Origin: Gemmatimonadota bacterium
GTDB lineage: Bacteria > Gemmatimonadota > Gemmatimonadetes > Longimicrobiales > Gaopeijiaceae
Length of the DNA: 40,014 bases
Assembly: GCA_022563405.1 (NCBI GenBank)
Contig: JADFNK010000014.1
Location: forward strand, 1-40,014
Reading direction: 5' to 3'
Part shown: piece by piece, positions 23,050 to 30,475 of the stretch
Numbering within the stretch: position 1 is the first letter of the stretch
Layout of the letters: the number at the start of each line of letters is the position of its first letter
Translations under genes and position numbers: made by a program
The notes under the pieces: generated by a model
Told to the model about the DNA's origin: nothing
Seen by the model: only the letters and a program-made list of their open reading frames with translations
The model's database searches: none

Positions 23050-23547
23050 ATGAGACTCCCGCGCACGGCTCTAATCCCGCTGTTGACCATCGTGGCGGGT
23101 GGGACGGTCGGCGTCCTGCTTACGCTCGGCTCCTTGGCGCTCCGGTCGGCTTCCGACGATGTGGCCGCCCCCGGTATCTCTGTCCGGGTGGTAGTGTCTT
23201 CTAGGGGGATAGAGCCCGAGATTCGTGCTCGACTTCGGGCGGGCACGGTCACAGGCCGGGTCACCAACGCGCAGACCGAAGGTCCGGTTGCGGCGGTCCA
23301 GGTCTTCATCCGCAGCTTGGACATGGGCGGCTTGACGCAGCAGAACGGTCGTTATCTGCTCCAGAATGTGCCCGCGGGGACGCACACGCTGTCCGTAGCT
23401 CGGATCGGTTACGGGACCATGCAGATGCAGATCACGGTCCGTGGCGGTCAAACCGTGGAGCAGAACTTCGCTCTCTCAGACGCAGCGCCGTCCTCTCCCT
23501 ATCGGTGGGTTCCGACTCCCTCTCGGTTCGTTCCAGCGCGACGGTAG
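23050..23547 (+). CDS. Exported carboxypeptidase-regulatory-like (Ig-type) domain protein
   Basis: A 165-residue protein with one N-terminal membrane or signal segment (residues 8-32). Residues 68-145 form a carboxypeptidase-regulatory-like beta-sandwich: GTVTGRVTNAQTEGPVAAVQ, QNGRYLLQNVPAGTHTLSV and RIGYGTMQMQITVRGGQTV. This domain often precedes TonB receptors, but here it stands alone. ATG 23050 has AAGGAGGCGACC upstream. The last 49 bases overlap the 3' end of the convergent phosphatidyltransferase gene. Confidence 0.78.
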   Translation: MRLPRTALIPLLTIVAGGTVGVLLTLGSLALRSASDDVAAPGISVRVVVSSRGIEPEIRARLRAGTVTGRVTNAQTEGPVAAVQVFIRSLDMGGLTQQNGRYLLQNVPAGTHTLSVARIGYGTMQMQITVRGGQTVEQNFALSDAAPSSPYRWVPTPSRFVPARR

Positions 23548-24092
23548 GCCCCCACGCCGGGCGCAATCGCTCGATCAACGATCGACGCTACCGTGGAGAG
23601 GACGAGCAGGTAGCTCAATAACTCGATCAGCGTGGAAAATATTCCTGCAACACCTGCCGCCCAATCGAGGCCTGACACTGCGAGCCGTGACACCGCGATG
23701 AGAGCCAAGGGCACGAAGTAGAACATCCCGTTCCAGCGCCCGAGAAAGCTCATGTGCAGTCGTTTCTTCCGATGGAGAAAGTAGGAATCCAGCACGTACT
23801 GCGAGAACGCCACCACGATAACAATGGGTAGAGCGAGCGTTACCTGACCCGCTATCGCGGCACCTGTAAGTCCGGAAGTAACAAACATGAAATCGGTGGC
23901 GTGATCGAATAGCTGGCCTCGAGGTGATGCGGTGTCCGTTCGACGCGCCACGATGCCGTCGCCGAAATCCGTCGCGATTGCGACGCCGACCAAGGTCAGC
24001 AGCAAGAGCGGTGTCATGAACTCTGGTTGGGCGAAGGCCAGTGCGGCCGGCACCGCCAACAACAGTCGAAGGGCGGTAAGCAGATTAGCCAT
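23499..24092 (-). CDS. CDP-alcohol phosphatidyltransferase
   Basis: A 197-residue multi-pass membrane enzyme with the exact family signature D42-x2-D45-G46-x2-A49-R50-x8-G59-x3-D63-x3-D67 (TDFGDGIVARR ... RGQLFDHATD). It joins a CDP-linked lipid headgroup to an alcohol such as glycerol phosphate, serine or inositol phosphate. The acceptor is not identifiable, and the protein is short for phosphatidylserine synthase. It is the last gene of a minus-strand unit with a membrane protein and an NAD(P)-binding protein, pointing to a lipid or envelope pathway. Its 3' end overlaps the convergent gene by 49 bases. Confidence 0.88.
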   Translation of the reverse strand: MANLLTALRLLLAVPAALAFAQPEFMTPLLLLTLVGVAIATDFGDGIVARRTDTASPRGQLFDHATDFMFVTSGLTGAAIAGQVTLALPIVIVVAFSQYVLDSYFLHRKKRLHMSFLGRWNGMFYFVPLALIAVSRLAVSGLDWAAGVAGIFSTLIELLSYLLVLSTVASIVDRAIAPGVGAYRRAGTNREGVGTHR

Positions 24093-24138
24093 TGGGGATT
24101 ACCGGTTAGCCATTACCGACCAACATCACTGACCAGCA

Positions 24139-25167
24139 TCACCGACCGAACAGGTCGCGCTGTGCCCGTCGCAAGAACATGAGTCCGATCACCGCGTTGA
24201 ACAGAATGAAGAAATTGTGCTGCACGAATCCGAACGCAGCCATCTGTCCCTCGTTCTCGGGGAACAGGATGACCCAAAAAGTGATCGCCGCGGCTCGCAT
24301 CGGGGTGGGCACCGTGGCGGCGAAGAAGATCACGGGCAAATAACCCAACGAAGAGGCAAAGGAAGCCTCAACACCGAACAACCTCAGCGCGATCGTATAG
24401 ACAACAACGGCCGAGAGTAATGCGGGCGAGCGAAGTAGGAAAAAAGCCCCATAATGCCACGGTTTGGCCAACCTGAACGCATGGAGGATTCGCTTATCCC
24501 GCAGCTGATTGTTGGGTAGGATCTTACCCTGGAAGTACAACATCCATAGGGTGAGAACTACCGCTGCCCCCACAGCGATCGGGGGGATGAGGCCGAATGC
24601 GTCGGGGAGCGAATCACCACTGACGTAGAATCCTATCGTGGCCCAAATCAGCAAATAGAACATTTCACAAAACATGATGAACAACATGACGGAGCCGACT
24701 TCCCAACCCGGTACCCCATCGCGCTTGTTGAGATAGTACGCCATGGCACCTTTGCCGATCTGCTCATTGAAGATGGAGATGATGTAGGCGCTGGCACGGA
24801 TCGGTAGGATGTCTCGATACCGGATCTCTTTGATGAACCAGTTGAGGGCGCGGGTCACGACCAGGGTGTCGATCAAAAAATATAGAAACGAATAGGCGAT
24901 CATCAGCAACAGCCATGGTATCCAGTCGACGTTGCTGAAGACCTGCGACATGTAGTCGACAAGCGAGAGCCCCTCACGTCCCGCGGCACCATTCAAGCGG
25001 TTGTACAAGTAGACGAAACAACCCGCAGTGATGCCTAGCACAACAACGCGTTGTAACGCGCTTGGTTTGCGAGGTACTATGGGCTCGTTCGCTACGGGCT
25101 CGCTTGCTACGGGCTCGTTTGATTCGGGTTCGTTTGATTCGGCGTCTGGCACGTCTGTCTCCGTCAT
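24139..25167 (-). CDS. Multi-pass membrane protein, possibly LPG-synthase/flippase-like, with repeat-rich N-terminus
   Basis: A 342-residue protein with about eight hydrophobic segments (VLGITAGCFVYLY, WIPWLLLMIAYSFLYFLI and others). The organisation weakly resembles UPF0104/lysylphosphatidylglycerol synthase transmembrane domains, which is consistent with the phosphatidyltransferase neighbour; no catalytic motif is claimed. Residues 12-31 are four tandem pentapeptides of the form [N/S]-E-P-x-x. The ATG at 25167 was chosen because it overlaps the TGA of the upstream gene (ATGA); the longer frame to 25353 lies inside that gene. Base use is normal for the region. Confidence 0.72.
   Translation of the reverse strand: MTETDVPDAESNEPESNEPVASEPVANEPIVPRKPSALQRVVVLGITAGCFVYLYNRLNGAAGREGLSLVDYMSQVFSNVDWIPWLLLMIAYSFLYFLIDTLVVTRALNWFIKEIRYRDILPIRASAYIISIFNEQIGKGAMAYYLNKRDGVPGWEVGSVMLFIMFCEMFYLLIWATIGFYVSGDSLPDAFGLIPPIAVGAAVVLTLWMLYFQGKILPNNQLRDKRILHAFRLAKPWHYGAFFLLRSPALLSAVVVYTIALRLFGVEASFASSLGYLPVIFFAATVPTPMRAAAITFWVILFPENEGQMAAFGFVQHNFFILFNAVIGLMFLRRAQRDLFGR
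25075..25134 (-). repeat. Four 15-base tandem units encoding N-E-P-x-x pentapeptides
   Basis: Reading the gene, residues 12-31 are NEPES, NEPVA, SEPVA and NEPIV, encoded by four 15-base units that differ at a few positions. A very similar three-unit repeat (NDPET, NDPET, SDPET) begins another membrane-protein gene at 26504-26548. Confidence 0.85.
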
Positions 25168-26066
25168 ATCTCTTGCTTCTTCTCCGTCAGAATTTTTTCG
25201 AGTGTTCTGGATAAGGGCGTGAGGCTGAGGCCCATTTCCGCGTCTGCGTTTTTCTGCACCACTTCGTTGCTGGTGATGACGTCGATGACCGTCGGCGAGA
25301 TTCCTCCTCCACTCAATCGACTGGTCATGGCTGCACCCAATTTGGCGATCCAAAGGGGAATTGAACCGATCGTCAGCGGCTTTTCCATCATTGCTGCGAC
25401 TCGCGCAACCAACGCTCGATAAGTGATGGATTCGGGTCCAACCAATTCATGGACGGAAACGCCTTCGGGCTGAGTTTGGCAGACCCGTAGAATGGCGTCG
25501 CTCAAGTCGTCCACATCCAAGGGGCGTAGGACGTTACGGCCGCCACCTAACAGTTTCGCTTTACCCCTCGCTGCTGTTCCGACAAGCGCGGCCGCACCTG
25601 CGGTACCCGGTCCCAGCAGCATAGGGGTCCGAATGATGCTCGAAGATATCCCCGATTCCATGACGGCCGTCTCCGCTTCACCTTTGGACCTGAGAAAACG
25701 GTTGGGCGAATCCGGGCTGGCGCCGAGTACACTGATCAAGACGAAGTGCTTTACACCGGCTTTTTGGGATGCCTCGACCACGGAAACAGTCGCGGCAACG
25801 TTCGCACTCTCATAAGTCGACGCCCTGCTCTCGATCAGAATGCCGGCCAGATGCACAATACAAGAAGCTCCCGCTATAGTCCTGGCGAGCTCGCCGACAT
25901 CGTCATACGAAATGATGCGAGCGGCTATTTGCGGTGAGCGGGGAAGGGAAGCGGCGGCCTTTTCTGATCGCACGCCGGCGATGACGCTGACATCACTGTT
26001 TTCTGCAAACCGCGCCAACAGGTGTTGACCCACACTGCTGTTGGCTCCAGTTACCGCGACTTTCAT
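25164..26066 (-). CDS. NAD(P)-binding protein, NDUFA9-like atypical SDR
   Basis: A 300-residue Rossmann protein. The N-terminus MKVAVTGANSSVGQHLLARF has the TGANSxVG dinucleotide-binding loop; VHLAGILIESRASTYESANVAATVSVVEA and RSKGEAETAVMESGISSSIIR match the NmrA/NDUFA9 group of atypical short-chain dehydrogenases. The catalytic Tyr-x3-Lys is replaced by a F-L-R-S-K type segment, as in complex-I-linked or regulatory members. It is the first gene of the minus-strand operon. Function may be a lipid or quinone-linked reductase or epimerase; this is inference from the neighbours. Confidence 0.83.
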   Translation of the reverse strand: MKVAVTGANSSVGQHLLARFAENSDVSVIAGVRSEKAAASLPRSPQIAARIISYDDVGELARTIAGASCIVHLAGILIESRASTYESANVAATVSVVEASQKAGVKHFVLISVLGASPDSPNRFLRSKGEAETAVMESGISSSIIRTPMLLGPGTAGAAALVGTAARGKAKLLGGGRNVLRPLDVDDLSDAILRVCQTQPEGVSVHELVGPESITYRALVARVAAMMEKPLTIGSIPLWIAKLGAAMTSRLSGGGISPTVIDVITSNEVVQKNADAEMGLSLTPLSRTLEKILTEKKQEI

Positions 26067-26497
26067 ACGTCAGGACTGTGTCCTGGCTACCGTGCGGTCC
26101 AGAAAAACACTTCCCACGGAAGCAGAATCCCGCCGATCGTCATACTCGCGATCTCGACTATACTCGCCGTTTGTATCTCACGTGAATCGGACATGGCAGA
26201 CAAGATGTGTCCAAAGCGCATGGGGCTGCAAGCGGCTCCGCGGATCCTGGCAGATCCTGAGTGGTGTTGAGACGATGCTGCGTGGTGTTGGGGCGATGCT
26301 GCGTCGTGTCGAGCCGATACTCGATGGGCCCGAGGAGTCGGCTGGCGCGGTGGCACTGCAGCGTTTAGGCTCTTGTTGATCCCGGCTCGTCGCTCGGATC
26401 CTCAGAACCCATCGGAGCCCCTGAACTCAAAGTAGAGACGCCAGATGAAGATGACACGTGGCGCAAACAACAACGAGATCACAGGGAGGAGTGCACT
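26067..26497. other. Gene-free divergent intergenic region with tandem repeats
   Basis: It separates the minus-strand operon from the plus-strand membrane-protein gene and should hold both promoters. Short frames exist on both strands, but none has a good start or recognisable content. It contains the 21-base tandem repeats at 26261-26323. Confidence 0.5.
26261..26323 (+). repeat. Three 21-base tandem repeats
   Basis: Units at 26261-26281, 26282-26302 and 26303-26323 share GTSGTGTYGRGMCGATRCTSS. The first two differ at two positions; the third is more diverged. Being a multiple of three, the period would keep a reading frame (7 residues), but no credible gene covers it. Confidence 0.8.
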
Positions 26498-27100
26498 ATG
26501 ACCAACGATCCTGAGACCAACGATCCTGAGACCAGCGATCCTGAGACCAGTGATCGTAGGGCCATCGTTCGAAGAGTGCTGGTGGTCGTCGCGGTTCTGG
26601 TCCTCATCCCGGTCGTCGGACTGGGTGCTCTGATGGTCTCGGCGCGTTTTTCCGACGGACCATCCGCGCTATTCGCCGGCGGACCGCTCGTTGCCGGCGA
26701 GTTGGTGACGGGCCCGGAGCCGGACTGGAGTTTCGCGCACGATGTCGGGACCATCGAGCTCCAGCTCCTCGACCCTCCCCGGTCCCGCTTGATTTGGATC
26801 GCGGAGCACGAGGGAAAGATCTACGTCGTGTCCGGATACATGAGCAGCTTTCTCGGACGGCTGTGGAAAAAATGGCCGGCGCAAGCTGAACGGGATGGCC
26901 GGGCCATTTTGCGGATCGATGGTAAGAGGTATGAGCGGCAGCTCGTGCGCATCATAACGGGTGGAGTCGTGGAGGGTGTAACTGCGGAGTTCAGCCGCAA
27001 GTATGGTGCGGGAATGACGCCCGCTGCTATCGAGGCTGAGAACACCTGGCTCTTCGAGCTGGCCCCACGCCCAGCAGGCATGAGGGGGGCTTCCAGGTGA
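26498..27100 (+). CDS. Membrane-anchored protein with tandem-repeat N-terminus
   Basis: A 200-residue protein: a cytoplasmic head of NDPET-type pentapeptides (residues 3-17), a basic stretch DRRAIVRR, one transmembrane helix (about 26-50, VLVVVAVLVLIPVVGLGALM) and a ~150-residue domain outside. That domain (SRLIWIAEHEGKIYVVSGYM, KKWPAQAERDGRAILRIDGKRYERQLVRI) has the alternating strand pattern of a split beta-barrel and might be flavin- or F420-binding, given fbiC next door; this is speculation. The ATG has GGGAGGAGTG upstream. Its TGA overlaps the GTG of the small gene that follows. Confidence 0.75.
   Translation: MTNDPETNDPETSDPETSDRRAIVRRVLVVVAVLVLIPVVGLGALMVSARFSDGPSALFAGGPLVAGELVTGPEPDWSFAHDVGTIELQLLDPPRSRLIWIAEHEGKIYVVSGYMSSFLGRLWKKWPAQAERDGRAILRIDGKRYERQLVRIITGGVVEGVTAEFSRKYGAGMTPAAIEAENTWLFELAPRPAGMRGASR
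26504..26548 (+). repeat. Three 15-base tandem units encoding NDPET/SDPET
   Basis: AACGATCCTGAGACC occurs twice and then AGCGATCCTGAGACC, with a partial fourth unit (AGTGATC). They encode NDPET, NDPET, SDPET immediately after the start codon of the membrane-protein gene. Confidence 0.9.
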
Positions 27101-27222
27101 AGTGGTTCTACTGGATTGGGGGGGGAGTGTTGGTTGTCGTCGTCCTCATCATGCTGTTCACCGGGGTTGGGGCCGATATCGAAGGAAGGATGTTGGGCTG
27201 GCTGTCTAGGAACGCTCGCTAG
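27097..27222 (+). CDS. 41-residue single-pass membrane protein
   Basis: Starts at a GTG that overlaps the TGA of the preceding gene (GTGA), a hallmark of translational coupling, and ends at TAG 27222. The peptide is VKWFYWIGGGVLVVVVLIML followed by FTGVGADIEGRMLGWLSRNAR: one transmembrane helix and an amphipathic, basic tail. No family is recognised. It may be a subunit or stabiliser of the preceding membrane-anchored protein. Confidence 0.6.
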   Translation: MKWFYWIGGGVLVVVVLIMLFTGVGADIEGRMLGWLSRNAR

Positions 27223-27258
27223 AGTCGCGACAGGCACCAATCCCATTCCGAGCTCTTC

Positions 27259-29751
27259 TCAAGATTCGAGACCGGGACGTACGAGTTCGGCGGGTCTCTC
27301 GACGCCTGATCCTGCCCGCTCGTAGGCCGAAGCGACCAGATTGATGGGGGGCGTGAGCTCCGGCGCCTCGAACGACCGCTCGACGCGCTCGGCCGGCACG
27401 TCACCATAGACCGTGCTGCGTTGCTTGGGGACACGGCCGCAACCGCGAATGAGCTCTTCCATCCGGGCGGGGGCCAGCTCCTGACCATGTTCGGAGCCGG
27501 CGGCCCGCGTGATCGACTCGTTCATGAGGGTCCCGCCCAGATCGTTCACCCCGGCGTTCAGACAGGCCTTCACTCCCTCTTCGCCCATCTTCACCCACGA
27601 GGTCTGGCTGTTGGTGAAGTGCGGGTGCAGCGCGAGGCGCGCCACGGCGTGCATCAGCACGGCCTCGCGGAAGGTCGGGCCACGTCGCGCATGGCCCTTC
27701 AAGTAGATCGGCGCCTCCATGTGAACGAACGGCAGAGGCACGAACTCGGTGAAGCCGCCGGTTCGCTCCTGGAGCGCGCGCAACCGCAACAGGTGCCTGG
27801 CCCAGTTCACCGAGCTCTCCATGTGGCCATACATGATCGTCGACGTGGTGCGGAACCCGACCCCGTGGGCCGTCTCCATGACCTCCAGCCACTGCTCGGT
27901 GTTGAGCTTGTCGGGGCAGAGAACATCCCGAATCTCGTCGTCGAGAATCTCGGCAGCGGTTCCGGGTAAGGTCCCCAAGCCTACATCCTGAAGGTTCTTC
28001 AGAAACACTTCGAGGGTCACGCCGAGGGTTGCCGCTCCTTGCCAGATCTCGAGAGGAGAGAAGGCGTGCACGTGCATTCCCGGGATTGCCTCTTTTACTG
28101 CGCGACAGATGTCGAGGTAGGTCTGGCCCGTGTACTCCGGGTGAATGCCGCCTTGCATGCAGACCTCGGTCGCTCCCCGGTCCCACGCCTCGGCGGAGCG
28201 GCGCACTATTTCGTCGAGACCGAGATCGTACGGCTTGCCGCGCAGGTTCTCGCTCATCTTTCCCTTCGAGAAAGCGCAGAACTGGCATTTGAAGTAACAC
28301 ACGTTCGTGTAGTTGATGTTGCGGTTGACGACGTAGGTCACGACGTCGCCGTTGACCTTCGAGCGAACCGCGTCGGCCGCCTCACAGACGGCGCTGAACT
28401 CACTGCCGCGCGCCGCGAAGAGACGGATGATCGAGGTCTCGTCGAGAGGCTCGCCGTGGACGGCCCGCCGCAGAGCCCCGGCCAGCTCGGTCGGCTTGCC
28501 GTTGCCCGGCCTCACCCGATGGCCTCGGTGACGCGACTCGACGAGCTGCAGGTCGTGCTCCGGTGGCGGCGCCACGAGCGAGCCCGGCGACCACTCGTCG
28601 ACACGAGGGAATCCTTCGGCGTCGATCCGACGAAGCACCGGCGTTCTCATTGTCTCGTCCAACCATCGCTCCCCCTCCAGCGCGTACCTGGGGTAGATGG
28701 TGAGGCGCTCGACCAGAAGCTTGCCGGCCGCCTCGGTCTCTCGGGCCAGATGGTCGAGTTGGGGCCAGGGAGCTTCAGGGTTCACGAAATCTGGGGTGAG
28801 GGGTGACACGCCGCCCCAATCGTTGATACCCGCCTCGACGATTCGCGTGAGCACACCCGGGCTGAGATTGGGAGGCGCCTGGATACTCATCTCGGGGCCG
28901 AACAGAATCCTCGCCACCGCGATCGTCCACAGCAGCTCCTCGAGGTCGGGCTCCGGGGCCGCGGCCATCTTGGTCTCCGGCTTGGCCCTGAAGTTCTGGA
29001 TGATCACTTCCTGGAGGTGACCGTACTCCTCATGCAGCCGGCGCAAGGCCAACAGCGATTCGACGCGCTCGAGCCTGGTTTCGCCGATTCCGATCAGGAG
29101 CCCCGAAGTGAAAGGCACCGCCGCCTCACCCGCTAGTCGCAGCGTCTCGAGCCGGCGAGCTGGTGTTTTGTCGGGTGATCCGTGGTGCGCTTCACCCTTC
29201 GCCATCAGCCGATCGGACACGCTCTCGAGCATGATACCCATGGACGCGGACACGGGACGCAGCGCCACAAAGTCTTCGCGCGTCATCAACCCGGGGTTCA
29301 AGTGCGGCAGGAGGCCCGACTCCTCGAACACCAGGCGAGCGGCCTCACCCAAGTAGGACAGCGTGGTCTCATGCCCCAACTCCTGGAGCCCTTCCCGAGC
29401 GACCTTGTAGCGCAGCTCGGGTTTGTCGCCGAGGGTGAAGAGGGCCTCCTTGCAGCCCACCGCCGCGGCGGCCTGCGCTTGTTCGACCAGCTGAGCTCGG
29501 CTCATGAACGCCGGCTCCCCCACCTTCGGAGGGCGGGCGAAGACGCAGTAGTGGCAGACGTCTCGGCAGAGGTGGGTGAGGGGGAGGAAGATCTTCTTCG
29601 AATAACTGATCAGATCGCGGTGGCCCGCATCACGAAGCTCCCCGGCCACGGCGATCAGTCGTGCCAGGTCCGTCTGCCGGGCGAGCTCGGTGGCTTCCTC
29701 AGTTCCTACTCGATGTCCCTCGCCGATTCGCCTGAGAAGACGGCCCATCAT
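27259..29751 (-). CDS. fbiC: Fused FO synthase: CofG and CofH radical SAM halves (FbiC)
   Basis: An 830-residue bifunctional enzyme that builds FO (7,8-didemethyl-8-hydroxy-5-deazariboflavin), the chromophore of coenzyme F420, from tyrosine and the riboflavin precursor 5-amino-6-ribitylaminouracil. The N-terminal CofG half has the radical SAM cluster motif C-x3-C-x2-C in THLCRDVCHYCVFA. The C-terminal CofH half has a second C-x3-C-x2-C in NVCYFKCQFCAFSKG, then GGIHPEYTGQTYLDICRAVK and GTAAEILDDEIRDVLCPDKL. Fusion is best known from actinobacteria; most other lineages have separate genes. The ATG at 29751 has AAGGACGG upstream; an earlier in-frame ATG at 29799 lacks a ribosome site. No other F420 genes are in the window. 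Confidence 0.93.
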   Translation of the reverse strand: MMGRLLRRIGEGHRVGTEEATELARQTDLARLIAVAGELRDAGHRDLISYSKKIFLPLTHLCRDVCHYCVFARPPKVGEPAFMSRAQLVEQAQAAAAVGCKEALFTLGDKPELRYKVAREGLQELGHETTLSYLGEAARLVFEESGLLPHLNPGLMTREDFVALRPVSASMGIMLESVSDRLMAKGEAHHGSPDKTPARRLETLRLAGEAAVPFTSGLLIGIGETRLERVESLLALRRLHEEYGHLQEVIIQNFRAKPETKMAAAPEPDLEELLWTIAVARILFGPEMSIQAPPNLSPGVLTRIVEAGINDWGGVSPLTPDFVNPEAPWPQLDHLARETEAAGKLLVERLTIYPRYALEGERWLDETMRTPVLRRIDAEGFPRVDEWSPGSLVAPPPEHDLQLVESRHRGHRVRPGNGKPTELAGALRRAVHGEPLDETSIIRLFAARGSEFSAVCEAADAVRSKVNGDVVTYVVNRNINYTNVCYFKCQFCAFSKGKMSENLRGKPYDLGLDEIVRRSAEAWDRGATEVCMQGGIHPEYTGQTYLDICRAVKEAIPGMHVHAFSPLEIWQGAATLGVTLEVFLKNLQDVGLGTLPGTAAEILDDEIRDVLCPDKLNTEQWLEVMETAHGVGFRTTSTIMYGHMESSVNWARHLLRLRALQERTGGFTEFVPLPFVHMEAPIYLKGHARRGPTFREAVLMHAVARLALHPHFTNSQTSWVKMGEEGVKACLNAGVNDLGGTLMNESITRAAGSEHGQELAPARMEELIRGCGRVPKQRSTVYGDVPAERVERSFEAPELTPPINLVASAYERAGSGVERPAELVRPGLES

Positions 29752-29869
29752 CCACCGTCCTTGGCTATGTCGAGAGGGATTGGCAAAACAAGGGCCCATT
29801 TCACCGGGTCAAGATAACGTGAGGCGGCGGTCGGGACGCGTCAAGCGGGTGTACGGGCCCAGGGTAGAG

Positions 29870-29902
29870 TCGCGCGCTTCGCCCTGGAACACCACATTGG
29901 TT
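29870..29902 (+). repeat. Diverged partial copy of the attC-like repeat core
   Basis: TCGCGCGCTTCGC, a 7-base spacer, then CACCACATT reproduces the core of copies 1 and 2 (TCGCGCGCTTCGC, 7 different bases, CACCACATT) in the intergenic space between fbiC and the SnoaL-like gene. Neither outer arm is present. This shows that the repeat is not confined to the accessory island, or it is a chance match of 22 bases in two blocks, which is unlikely. Confidence 0.45.
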
Positions 29903-29994
29903 CGTACGCCAGTGCGTGCGCCAGGGTGGTACGTCAGGGGCGTGCGCCAGAGTCACCAGACGCGAGGTTCCACTTCTTGCTGGGGATAGAGCTC

Positions 29995-30453
29995 ATGTAC
30001 AAGAGACGGTCTTCCACGATCTCACTTCTGCTCCTGTCGGTTCCGGTCGTGTTCGTTCCCGCGCTAGCGTCTGCCCAGCGCACTCCAAACCCGGACCGCG
30101 CCGCCGTGAGCGAAGTGATCACGAGTCTCGGGCAGTACTTCCAGGCGGGCGATATGGCAGCGGCCGAAACGCTCTTCCGATCAGGCGGTATGCACATTTT
30201 GACGAATGACGCTACGACACACGGGTGGGCGGAATACCGTGATCGATACCTGGCACCGGAACTGGCCCCCCTCGAGGGTCTCCGGTACGCCCATACCGCG
30301 GTGGAACCAGTGGTCCGCGGCAGTGTGGCTTGGGTGGCGTTCCGAAGAGAAATCTCGGGTACGGGAAGGACCGCGGTAGAAGGGCGTGGGACGGCGGTCC
30401 TGGAGAAGGTCGACGCTGGATGGGTCATCGTGCACCTCCACATGTCGAAGTAG
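29995..30453 (+). CDS. Exported SnoaL/DUF4440-like (NTF2-fold) protein
   Basis: A 152-residue protein with a signal peptide (MYKRRSSTISLLLLSVPVVF, cleaved after ASAQ). The mature domain has the NTF2-like pattern: an N-terminal helix (AAVSEVITSLGQYFQAGDMA) followed by FRSGGMHILTNDATTHGWAEYRDRYL and strands ending GTAVLEKVDAGWVIVHLHMSK. These cone-shaped folds include ketosteroid isomerase-like enzymes and SnoaL cyclases; no catalytic set can be assigned. The ATG at 29995 starts the signal peptide; the frame is open further upstream to 29926. Confidence 0.8.
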   Translation: MYKRRSSTISLLLLSVPVVFVPALASAQRTPNPDRAAVSEVITSLGQYFQAGDMAAAETLFRSGGMHILTNDATTHGWAEYRDRYLAPELAPLEGLRYAHTAVEPVVRGSVAWVAFRREISGTGRTAVEGRGTAVLEKVDAGWVIVHLHMSK

Positions 30454-30475
30454 CCGCGCGGTCACGCGCCTCAAC

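Noticed and set aside
26087-26356. Minus-strand frame of 89 codons covering the 21-base repeats
   Set aside because: No ribosome site, no family resemblance and a composition driven by the repeats; not supported as a gene.
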